Assembly (NCBI GenBank): GCA_017386805.1
Contig: JAFOGM010000095.1
Span: 1 to 6,212, forward strand
Reading direction: 5' to 3'
Source of the DNA: Bacillota bacterium
GTDB lineage: Bacteria > Bacillota > Clostridia > Peptostreptococcales > Anaerovoracaceae
Length of the DNA: 6,212 bases
Shown: positions 1-5,765 of the stretch, one piece after another
How positions within the stretch are numbered: the first letter of the stretch is position 1
How the letters are laid out: the number at the start of each line of letters is the position of its first letter
Translations under genes and position numbers: made by a program
Notes under the pieces: model-generated
What the model was told of the DNA's origin: nothing
The model's database searches: none
Seen by the model: the letters and a program-made list of their open reading frames with translations, nothing else

Positions 1-451
1 GATAATAGAGCAGCTTTTCCTTATTTTCTTCCATCATGCGGCGGCTGATGGCCTGCAGGTCGCGATCAGTCATGCGATCGATGGCCTGGCTGATGTAATC
101 ATACATGTCATCGGTCTTTTCCGGTGCAGCCTTGATGAAGTCCCACAGTTCCTGGGCATCGGTGTCCACCGCCTTGCGGATCCGCATGACTCTCAGTTGT
201 CTCATACCGTTCCACTCGGTCACACCGGTCTTCACCTTGATGATGTCACCTTCCTTGATCTCGTTCAATGCAGGAAGTTCCTGATCGGAAATGTCCCACT
301 TTTTCGCAGAGATCTCACCGGTGCAATCCCCCAGAGTCAGGTCCAGGTACTGCTTCTTATTGGCACCCATCTTGACGGCAATGGCTTTGACCATGAAGAA
401 GTCCTGAAACTCCATCCCGGTCTCGATTTGATTTATATAAAATTCTTTCAT
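1..451 (-). CDS. yhaM: YhaM-family 3'-5' exoribonuclease, N-terminal part (runs off left edge)
   Basis: My translation of the minus strand from the ATG at 451-449 gives 150 open residues up to the window edge. The start is preceded by AAAGGAG (459-465) at a 7-nt spacing. The N-terminus matches the OB-fold nucleic-acid-binding region of YhaM/CMP-binding-factor proteins: an initial FYINQIETGMEFQDFF segment (residues 4-19), then the strand motif YLDLTLGDCTGEISAKKWD (35-53), then a GDIIKVKTGVTEWNG strand (68-82). Residues 95-150 are a helical linker. The family's C-terminal HD hydrolase domain, which removes nucleotides from RNA 3' ends with divalent metal, would lie left of position 1; Bacillus YhaM is a little over 300 residues, so about half is missing. 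The enzyme is cytoplasmic and works in RNA turnover. It is divergent from nadE. The family call rests on the OB-fold pattern only, because the HD motif is not visible. Confidence 0.82.
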   Translation of the reverse strand, partial: MKEFYINQIETGMEFQDFFMVKAIAVKMGANKKQYLDLTLGDCTGEISAKKWDISDQELPALNEIKEGDIIKVKTGVTEWNGMRQLRVMRIRKAVDTDAQELWDFIKAAPEKTDDMYDYISQAIDRMTDRDLQAISRRMMEENKEKLLYY

Positions 452-480
452 TGCAATTCTCCTTTCGCTTTCGCTCTCTC

Positions 481-510
481 ATTATATACCACATTTCGCC
501 TCTCCAGCAA
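481..510 (-). promoter_or_regulatory. Probable sigma-A promoter of the yhaM-like gene
   Basis: On the minus strand a perfect TATAAT lies at 486-481, about 30 nt upstream of the ATG at 451. A weak -35 candidate, TTGCTG (510-505), sits 18 nt upstream of it. The -10 is convincing and the -35 is not. The resulting leader would be short, about 25 nt, with room for the ribosome binding site only. Confidence 0.5.
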
Positions 511-540
511 CAAAAGTCCGTCTGCGTTCATGACCTTTTC

Positions 541-557
541 TTCGACAAAATCCGACA
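541..557. repeat. Short direct repeat in the divergent promoter region
   Basis: TTCGACA (541-547) and TCCGACA (551-557) are 7-bp direct repeats with one mismatch. They are offset by 10 bp, one turn of the helix, so both copies face the same side of the DNA. They lie between the two divergent promoters, upstream of both -35 regions. This spacing is typical of a tandem protein-binding site, but two short copies can easily arise by chance. Confidence 0.3.
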
Positions 558-587
558 TCCACCAAAGAAAAAACGTAAAACTTTTCC

Positions 588-616
588 TTTTGGAACGCTG
601 GAATTTGAGCTATAAT
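588..616 (+). promoter_or_regulatory. Probable sigma-A promoter of nadE
   Basis: A perfect TATAAT is at 611-616. The -35 region is around 588-595 (TTTTGGAA): TTTTGG gives a 17-nt spacer, and TTGGAA would give 15 nt. An A-rich tract (565-580) sits just upstream and could act as an UP element. The leader before the ATG at 659 would be about 35 nt and includes the AAAGGAG ribosome binding site at 644-650. I see no riboswitch-like structure in so short a leader. Confidence 0.6.
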
Positions 617-658
617 AAGCGTAGAATGTCTTAGCTCTATGTCAAAGGAGATGAATTC

Positions 659-2638
659 ATGAACAAGTTAGGAATGATCCGGGTGGCTGCTGCAGCGCCG
701 AAGCTGATGGTTGCCAACCCGAAGTATAATGTGGAAGAAATGATCCGCTGCCTCGATACCGTCAAGGACATCGATGCCGCTGTGATCGTATTCCCCGAGC
801 TGGCCATCACCGGCTCCACCTGTGGAGATCTGTTCTTCCAGGACTTCCTCTACCAGAAGAATCTGGAAGGGTTAAAAACGCTGGCAGAAGCCACCGAAGG
901 CAGTGACAAAGTCGTCATCGTCGGCTTCTATCTGCGCATTGAAAACAAATATTATGACTGTGCTGCTCTGATCCAGAACGGTGCTGTCCGCGGTGTGGTT
1001 CCCAAGATGTTCCCGGTGAGCCATAGAGAACATTCCGACGGAAGATGGTTCGGTTCCGGTCTGGCCATTACCAGAACCACTCGTTCCGTAAAGCTGTTCG
1101 GAAAGGACGTTCCCTTCGGAAGCCTGATCTTCTGCGATGAAGAACACAACCTGCGTCTGGGCATTGAAGTCAGCGACGACCTGTGGGCTCCCATCACTCC
1201 CGGAACCCAGCTGGCCTTAAACGGCGCACAGATTATCCTGAATCCTTCGGCAAACAACGACATCGTCGGCAGAGGCGACTATCGCCGTCAGCTGGTTGCT
1301 CAGACCAGTGCCGCTTCCATCTGCGGCTACGTCTACGCTTCCGCCGGTGTTACCGAATCCACAACCGACCTGGTGTACAGCGGCGACTGCATGGTTGCCG
1401 AAAACGGTGCGATCCTGGCCCGCGCTTCGGAATTCAACCGCGAATCCAATATCTTATTCAACGAAATCGATTACGAACGCATCGACCGCGAACGCGCTTC
1501 CGGCTCCGTCTTTGAAGCCTGCGCAGAAGCCTTCGGTGATGCCTTCCTGATCCATACCGTAGATCTGGCTCCCTTACCGGTGATGACCACCGAAGACAGC
1601 CTCCACAGATATTATGCAAAGAATCCCTTCGTTGCAGACGATCCGGAACAGTTCAAAAAGAACTGCGAAAACATCTTTACCATCCAGGCTCACGCTTTGG
1701 CAAAGCGTCTGGAACACTCCCGTTCCAAGACAGCCGTGGTTGGTATCTCCGGCGGTCTGGACTCCACCCTGGCCCTGCTGGTTGCCGCAAAGACCTTCCA
1801 GATCCTGGGCCGCGACCCCAAGGATATTATCACCGTTACCATGCCCGGTTTCGGTACCACAGACCACACCTACCAGAATGCACTGACCATCATGCGTACC
1901 CTGGGCACCACCATGAAGGAAGTCTCCATCGTTCCGGCAGTGACCCGTCACTTCGAAGACATCGAGCACGACATGTCCATCCACGATGTGACCTACGAAA
2001 ACGCTCAGGCCCGTGAACGTACCCAGATCCTGATGGATATCGCCAACAAGAACAACGGCCTGGTAATCGGTACCGGCGACCTGTCCGAAGTGGCCCTGGG
2101 TTGGTCCACCTACAACGGCGACCACATGTCTATGTACGGCGTCAACTGCGGCGTTCCCAAGACCCTGGTGATCCACGTGATCCGCTGGCTCATGGAAACC
2201 ATCCTCTCCGGCGAAACCGAGGACAAGACCTTCTCCGAAGACAACGCCGTTCTGAAAGACGCCCTTCAGGCAATCATGGATACCCCCATTTCTCCGGAAC
2301 TGCTGCCGCCTGACGAAAACGGTCAGATCGCACAGAAGACCGAAGAAAAGGTCGGCCCCTACATCCTTCACGACTTCTTCGTATACCACACCGTCCGCTA
2401 CGGTATCGCTCCCAAAAAGATGCTGTACTTAGCAAAGAACGTCTTCGAAGGCGAATACGATGAAGAATACATCAAGAAGTGGCTCACCGTCTTCTATCGT
2501 CGTTTCTTCACCCAGCAGTTCAAGCGCAGCTGCGTTCCCGACGGTCCCAAGGTAGGTTCCGTTGGATTATCCCCCAGAGGCGACTGGAAGATGCCCAGCG
2601 ATGCCGATGTGGCTTTATGGCTGGCTGAACTGGAATAA
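659..2638 (+). CDS. nadE: NAD(+) synthetase, two-domain glutamine type, with altered glutaminase site
   Basis: This 659-residue cytoplasmic enzyme makes NAD from nicotinic acid adenine dinucleotide, ATP and an amide nitrogen source, the last step of NAD synthesis. The length fits the long glutamine-dependent class. ATG 659 follows AAAGGAG (644-650) by 8 nt. Residues 1 to about 300 are the nitrilase-fold glutaminase domain. The catalytic Glu (FPELAITG, E47) and Lys (VPK, K116) are present, but the usual EICEDLW nucleophile motif reads EVSDDLW, putting Ser172 in place of Cys. Residues from about 330 form the synthetase domain: ATP-binding SGGLDS (364-369), MPGFGTTDHTYQNA (395-408), NAQARERTQILMDIAN (448-463), GTGDLSEVALGW (471-482), GDHMSMYGVN (487-496) and the conserved C-terminal SPRGDWKMPSDA (638-649). 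The synthetase half therefore looks active. By inference the glutaminase half is dead or strongly altered. The gene is transcribed alone. Confidence 0.95.
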   Translation: MNKLGMIRVAAAAPKLMVANPKYNVEEMIRCLDTVKDIDAAVIVFPELAITGSTCGDLFFQDFLYQKNLEGLKTLAEATEGSDKVVIVGFYLRIENKYYDCAALIQNGAVRGVVPKMFPVSHREHSDGRWFGSGLAITRTTRSVKLFGKDVPFGSLIFCDEEHNLRLGIEVSDDLWAPITPGTQLALNGAQIILNPSANNDIVGRGDYRRQLVAQTSAASICGYVYASAGVTESTTDLVYSGDCMVAENGAILARASEFNRESNILFNEIDYERIDRERASGSVFEACAEAFGDAFLIHTVDLAPLPVMTTEDSLHRYYAKNPFVADDPEQFKKNCENIFTIQAHALAKRLEHSRSKTAVVGISGGLDSTLALLVAAKTFQILGRDPKDIITVTMPGFGTTDHTYQNALTIMRTLGTTMKEVSIVPAVTRHFEDIEHDMSIHDVTYENAQARERTQILMDIANKNNGLVIGTGDLSEVALGWSTYNGDHMSMYGVNCGVPKTLVIHVIRWLMETILSGETEDKTFSEDNAVLKDALQAIMDTPISPELLPPDENGQIAQKTEEKVGPYILHDFFVYHTVRYGIAPKKMLYLAKNVFEGEYDEEYIKKWLTVFYRRFFTQQFKRSCVPDGPKVGSVGLSPRGDWKMPSDADVALWLAELE

Positions 2639-2652
2639 CTCCAAAAATACAC

Positions 2653-2693
2653 AAAGACCGTTCACAGAGATCCTCTGCAAACGGTCTTTTTTT
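2653..2693 (+). terminator. Rho-independent terminator after nadE, possibly shared with the convergent gene
   Basis: A perfect 10-bp stem, AAAGACCGTT (2653-2662) with AACGGTCTTT (2680-2689), encloses a second 5-bp stem CAGAG/CTCTG (2665-2669 with 2673-2677) around an ATC loop. A seven-T run (2687-2693) follows. It begins 14 nt after the nadE stop. It also lies 8 nt beyond the stop of the convergent MATE gene. On that strand the tract after the stem is TTTGTGTATTTTT, so weaker termination in the other direction is possible. Confidence 0.88.
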
Positions 2694-2700
2694 ATTGCAT

Positions 2701-4077
2701 TTATGTTTCCTGATCCTTTTCTCCTCTGGTCAGTTCCGGCCATACGGTCAGCATCATGGTGGTAAAACATGCCACACCACCGACAAAATTCGACACCGGT
2801 TCTGCGGCAAAGGTCCCCATCACACCGAATCCCATACGCGGAAGAATGAAAGTCAGCGGAACCACGATGACTACCTTGCGGAACAGGGAGAAGAAAATCG
2901 CCTTTTTGGATTTTCCCAAAGCCACAAAGACAGTCTGTCCGATGAACTGCAGCGCCATCATAAAGAAGCCGAAATAATAGGTCCGCATGGCAGGTGTCCC
3001 GATGACAAACTGCTCCGGATCGTTACTGAATAAGCCGATGAAAAGCTGCGGGAAGGAGTGAACAACAACCCACATAAACAGCGTATACCCAATGGTGGAC
3101 ACCATCATGAACTTAATCGCCGTCTTGATACGACTGTAATTTTTCGCCCCATAATTATAACTGATCATGGGCTGCGCACTGTCGGTCAGAGCCAACGCCG
3201 GAAGCGTAATGATCTCACGAACGGTGTTCACAATGGTCATAACTCCCACATAGGGGTCTCCGCCGAACAACTGCAGGTTTGTATTAAAGGAAATCTGCAC
3301 CAAACTGTTGGTGGCCGACATGGTAAATCCGGTCACGCCCAGACTGGAAATCTTCTTTACACGGGACAGCTTCAGCTGCATATACTTTCGCTTCAGAGGC
3401 ACCAGCGCCTTCGGTCCCGTCAGGAACCGAACCGTCCACAGTGCCGCCAGGAATTGCGCCACCACCGTGGCGATTGCCGCACCGCAAACTCCCATATCCA
3501 GGCCAAAAATCAGGATGGGGTCCAGTATGGTATTGGACACCGCGCCGATGGCCACGGCAACCATCCCCGTGCGCCCAAACCCCTGGGCGTTGATGAAGTT
3601 GTTCATCCCCAGAGTGATCATGACGAAGACGCAGCCCAAAAGGTAGATGGAAAGGTAGCCCTCTGCCAAAGCATAGGTTTCGTCACTGGCACCGAAGAGA
3701 TACAGCATCGGCCGCCGCAATAAGAGTCCGGCCACAGTCAGGGCCAGTCCCATACAAATCAGAAGGGAAAAACAAGTTCCCATAACCCGAGCCGCTTCTT
3801 CTTCGTCACCTTTCCCACGCTCCATGGAAAACAGCGGCGGACCGCCGATTCCGCAGAGATAGGCGAAGGCCGAAGCCAGCGTAATGATGGGCATGCAAAC
3901 TCCTAAGGCCGTCATGGAAACGGTAGCCGCCTCCGGAATTCTCCCGATAAAGAAGCGGTCCACCATATTGTAGCCCACGTTCAGCAGCTGCGCCAGCATC
4001 ATAGGGATCGTCAATCGCAGGATTCCTTTTACTACGCTGCCTTGGGAGAAATCTCCCTGTTTATTTTTGAAATCCAA
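2701..4077 (-). CDS. MATE-family multidrug/cation efflux transporter
   Basis: This is a 458-residue polytopic inner-membrane protein, the usual length for bacterial MATE pumps, with about twelve hydrophobic segments in two halves. These pumps export drugs or metabolites in exchange for Na+ or H+. Recognisable family patterns are the helix-1 end MVDRFFIGR (38-46), the segment NTILDPILIFGLDMGVCGAA (182-201), which closely follows the MATE consensus before helix 6, and the second-half motif QPMISYNYGAK (302-312). The N-terminus (MDFKNKQGDFSQGSVVKGIL) resembles the MepA/DinF-like branch. It is the third gene of a probable operon, 30 nt after the bactofilin, with no terminator between. Translation starts at a TTG codon (4077-4075): an in-frame TGA lies two codons upstream, and no ATG occurs in frame until residue 26. 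The substrate cannot be inferred from sequence. Confidence 0.93.
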   Translation of the reverse strand: MDFKNKQGDFSQGSVVKGILRLTIPMMLAQLLNVGYNMVDRFFIGRIPEAATVSMTALGVCMPIITLASAFAYLCGIGGPPLFSMERGKGDEEEAARVMGTCFSLLICMGLALTVAGLLLRRPMLYLFGASDETYALAEGYLSIYLLGCVFVMITLGMNNFINAQGFGRTGMVAVAIGAVSNTILDPILIFGLDMGVCGAAIATVVAQFLAALWTVRFLTGPKALVPLKRKYMQLKLSRVKKISSLGVTGFTMSATNSLVQISFNTNLQLFGGDPYVGVMTIVNTVREIITLPALALTDSAQPMISYNYGAKNYSRIKTAIKFMMVSTIGYTLFMWVVVHSFPQLFIGLFSNDPEQFVIGTPAMRTYYFGFFMMALQFIGQTVFVALGKSKKAIFFSLFRKVVIVVPLTFILPRMGFGVMGTFAAEPVSNFVGGVACFTTMMLTVWPELTRGEKDQET

Positions 4078-4084
4078 CGACTCT

Positions 4085-4090
4085 CACCTC
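4085..4090 (-). promoter_or_regulatory. Ribosome binding site fixing a TTG start for the MATE gene
   Basis: GAGGTG on the minus strand lies 7 nt upstream of TTG 4077-4075. An in-frame TGA inside this site excludes a longer protein. Starting at the first in-frame ATG would remove the N-terminal tail and part of helix 1. TTG is therefore the best start. Confidence 0.75.
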
Positions 4091-4107
4091 GTTATCTGTT
4101 TTGCGCG

Positions 4108-4680
4108 CTATTTTTTCTTGGAAGAGATGCTTCCTTCGATCACAGCGCCCTGTTCTACCATCAGACTTCCCATGGCAATGTTACCTTCGATCTGTGCCTT
4201 TTCCTTCAGCATCAGGTTTTCCTGGATGTCCAGATCGCCCTTGACTCTGCCGCAGCAGATAAATTCATTGGCTGTTACATTACCGATCACCATGGACTGT
4301 TCGCTGAGGGTCATTCCTCCGGAAACCTTCACATCGCCGGTGATGGTGCAGTTCTTAACGCACAGTTGAGAAGCAGTGATGTTACCGTAGTAATCGTTGC
4401 TGATGGTCACGGTTCCCTTGGCTTCGATATCGCCCTTGAATTCGCCTTCGATTTCCATGTCGCCCTGGGCAACCAGCTTTCCTTCCAGCGCAGTTCCTTC
4501 CGCAATGCGAGTCAGCGGCAGTCTTTCTTCCACTACAACTTCAGCCACTTCCACTTCTTCTTTTTTCACTTCCGGAATTTCCACTTCTGCAGGCACTTCT
4601 TCCTTTTCTTCTTCCACAGGAGCCTTACCTACGCCGAACATACTATAAACAGCTTCATTGAAATTATCCTTCTTGCTCAT
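4108..4680 (-). CDS. Bactofilin
   Basis: This 190-residue cytoskeletal protein is of the bactofilin (DUF583) family, which polymerises without nucleotide into filaments that localise cell-envelope enzymes. Residues 1-20 are a short head (FNEAVYSMFGVGK). Residues 21-53 are an acidic, valine/proline/glutamate-rich linker. Residues 62-186 are the beta-helical core, seen as about seven rungs of 15-20 residues, each ending in Gly and restarting with Asp/Asn/Glu or Ser (for example KGDIEAKGTVTIS, GNITASQL, TGDVKVSGG, GNVTANEF, KGDLDIQEN, GNIAMGSL, GSIS). A short SSKKK tail follows. The start ATG has GAGGAAGG upstream (4688-4695). The gene lies 18 nt after the deacetylase stop and 30 nt before the MATE start, so it is probably co-transcribed with both. 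Four cysteines in the core (107, 111, 142, 143) are a little unusual. Confidence 0.92.
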   Translation of the reverse strand: MSKKDNFNEAVYSMFGVGKAPVEEEKEEVPAEVEIPEVKKEEVEVAEVVVEERLPLTRIAEGTALEGKLVAQGDMEIEGEFKGDIEAKGTVTISNDYYGNITASQLCVKNCTITGDVKVSGGMTLSEQSMVIGNVTANEFICCGRVKGDLDIQENLMLKEKAQIEGNIAMGSLMVEQGAVIEGSISSKKK

Positions 4681-4698
4681 CTTATTTCCTTCCTCGAT

Positions 4699-5613
4699 TT
4701 AATCACGATACCCAAACAGTACAGGTTTTACGGCGGATGTCAGTTTATCGAACGTAAATCCCAGTTCGCTCAACTGATCGATCATGGGAACCAGAGCTTC
4801 CACGGTGGAAGTCTTCGGTTCCGAATCGTGCATCAGAACGATTCCTCGATCCAGTTTCTTCGCCGGCCCTACCACATTGTTTATGATTTGAGCCGCACTG
4901 GCCTTGGTTCCGCTGGCATCTCCACTGGATAAATTCCAATCATAAGGAACAAATCCTCTTCGAAGCATTTCTGCTTCCAACTGCTGGTATACACCCTTGT
5001 TATACCCGTTAATACTACCTCCCGGGAAGCGGAATATGGACGGTTCCACTCCGGTCGTATCCCTGATCAGAACAAACAATTTGTACATATCTGCCAGGTA
5101 ATCCTCCACCGATGCGTAAATATCCGTATAGCGGTGGGAATAGGTATGCATGGCGATGGCATGGCCTTCTTCAACGATTTCCTTCATCAGATTCAGGGAA
5201 TCTTCATCCGTTCTTCCAATAACAAAGAATGTGGCTTTCACATCCTTCTCTCTCAGGATCTCCAGGATCTCCACAGTTCGCTCCGAGGGCCCATCGTCAA
5301 AGGTAAGATAGATGACCTTCGATGCTTCTTCCGTGGCAGTCAAAGGCTCCGGCGCATAAAAGTCAGGATACATGGTCTGGTAAGAAATCACATCCACGCC
5401 CAGTTCCTTGGATTCTTCTTCCTGAAACTCCAACAACTCTGCGGAAACGCTCTCCAATTCCTGACGCATGTTCGCTTCCTGCTGTTCCAGTTTTTCCAAC
5501 TGGTTTCCGCGAACCACCACCATGACCGTCGGAATCAGGACCATGAGGATCACCGCAAGCAAGATCATATTCTTAAAGAAGCGCACACTTCCGAAATACG
5601 GTTCTTTTTTCAT
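4699..5613 (-). CDS. Membrane-anchored polysaccharide (peptidoglycan-type) deacetylase
   Basis: This 304-residue protein starts at ATG 5613. Residues 15-34 are one transmembrane helix after a short basic tail, and residues 36-69 are a Glu/Gln-rich probable coiled coil. The C-terminal catalytic domain (about 100-290) therefore faces outside. It is a carbohydrate esterase 4 / NodB domain with all five motifs: TFDDGP (104-109), HTYSH (156-160) for metal binding, RFPGG (195-199), YDWN (224-227) and LMHDS (260-264). It should be an active metal-dependent N-deacetylase. By family, peptidoglycan N-acetylglucosamine or a surface polysaccharide is the likely substrate, but sequence alone does not decide. 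It is the first gene of a probable operon with the bactofilin and MATE genes. A longer reading from 5664 is rejected because the -10 box and the ribosome binding site fall inside that extension. Confidence 0.92.
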   Translation of the reverse strand: MKKEPYFGSVRFFKNMILLAVILMVLIPTVMVVVRGNQLEKLEQQEANMRQELESVSAELLEFQEEESKELGVDVISYQTMYPDFYAPEPLTATEEASKVIYLTFDDGPSERTVEILEILREKDVKATFFVIGRTDEDSLNLMKEIVEEGHAIAMHTYSHRYTDIYASVEDYLADMYKLFVLIRDTTGVEPSIFRFPGGSINGYNKGVYQQLEAEMLRRGFVPYDWNLSSGDASGTKASAAQIINNVVGPAKKLDRGIVLMHDSEPKTSTVEALVPMIDQLSELGFTFDKLTSAVKPVLFGYRD

Positions 5614-5616
5614 TTT

Positions 5617-5626
5617 CCTCCTCCTT
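5617..5626 (-). promoter_or_regulatory. Strong ribosome binding site that decides the deacetylase start
   Basis: AAGGAGGAGG on the minus strand ends 3 nt before ATG 5613, and its upstream AGGAGG (5625-5620) has a 6-nt spacing. In the longer frame from 5664 this site would be read as an implausible run of four arginines. Confidence 0.88.
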
Positions 5627-5649
5627 CGGCCAATTTTACATACATAATA

Positions 5650-5678
5650 ATTATACTCTTCCACCGGATTTTAGAAAA
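5650..5678 (-). promoter_or_regulatory. Probable promoter of the deacetylase-bactofilin-MATE operon
   Basis: A perfect TATAAT is at 5655-5650 on the minus strand, with a weak TTTTCT -35 candidate (5678-5673) at 17-nt spacing. Transcription would begin near 5643, giving a leader of about 30 nt. The weak -35 suggests a modest or activator-aided promoter. The preceding terminator (5721-5756) isolates it from the upstream gene. Confidence 0.5.
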
Positions 5679-5720
5679 GAGGTTTCTTCCAAAAGTCCTC
5701 AAATCCTTTCAAATTTCAAT

Positions 5721-5756
5721 AAAAAAGACCAGGTTCTCCCGATCAGAAACCTGGTC
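5721..5756 (-). terminator. Rho-independent terminator of the right-edge gene
   Basis: On the minus strand GACCAGGTT (5756-5748) pairs perfectly with AACCTGGTC (5735-5727) around a 12-nt loop. It is followed at once by six Ts (5726-5721) and then ATT. It begins about 10 nt after the stop at 5766. This separates the right-edge gene from the deacetylase operon. Confidence 0.92.
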
Positions 5757-5765
5757 CCTTTCCTT

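Noticed and set aside
197..634. Plus-strand open frame of 145 codons
   Set aside because: It lies mostly antisense to the yhaM-like gene, which has a clear family match and ribosome binding site, and it runs through the divergent promoters. The translation has no recognisable domain.
1172..1174. The NadE Cys-to-Ser change as a simple sequencing error
   Set aside because: A one-base error (A for T) could produce it, so it is not excluded. Nearby glutamine-site residues (1004-1054) have also diverged, which makes a real change more likely.
1574..2389. Long minus-strand open frame (271 codons) inside nadE
   Set aside because: It is antisense to the highly conserved synthetase domain of nadE. 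Its Gly/Val/His-rich translation is what C-ending codons on the other strand produce. No start signals are convincing.
2665..2677. The inner CAGAG/CTCTG hairpin as a separate regulatory site
   Set aside because: It nests exactly within the loop of the nadE terminator and is simply explained as the top of that stem-loop.
3058..3723. Plus-strand open frame of 221 codons antisense to the MATE gene
   Set aside because: The His/Arg/Gln-rich, low-complexity translation is typical of the reverse of a membrane-protein gene. No homology or ribosome binding site is seen.
4042..4932. Plus-strand open frame of 296 codons spanning bactofilin and parts of both neighbours
   Set aside because: It crosses three real minus-strand genes and their gaps. 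Its Phe/His-rich translation is the antisense of Glu/Lys-rich coding sequence.
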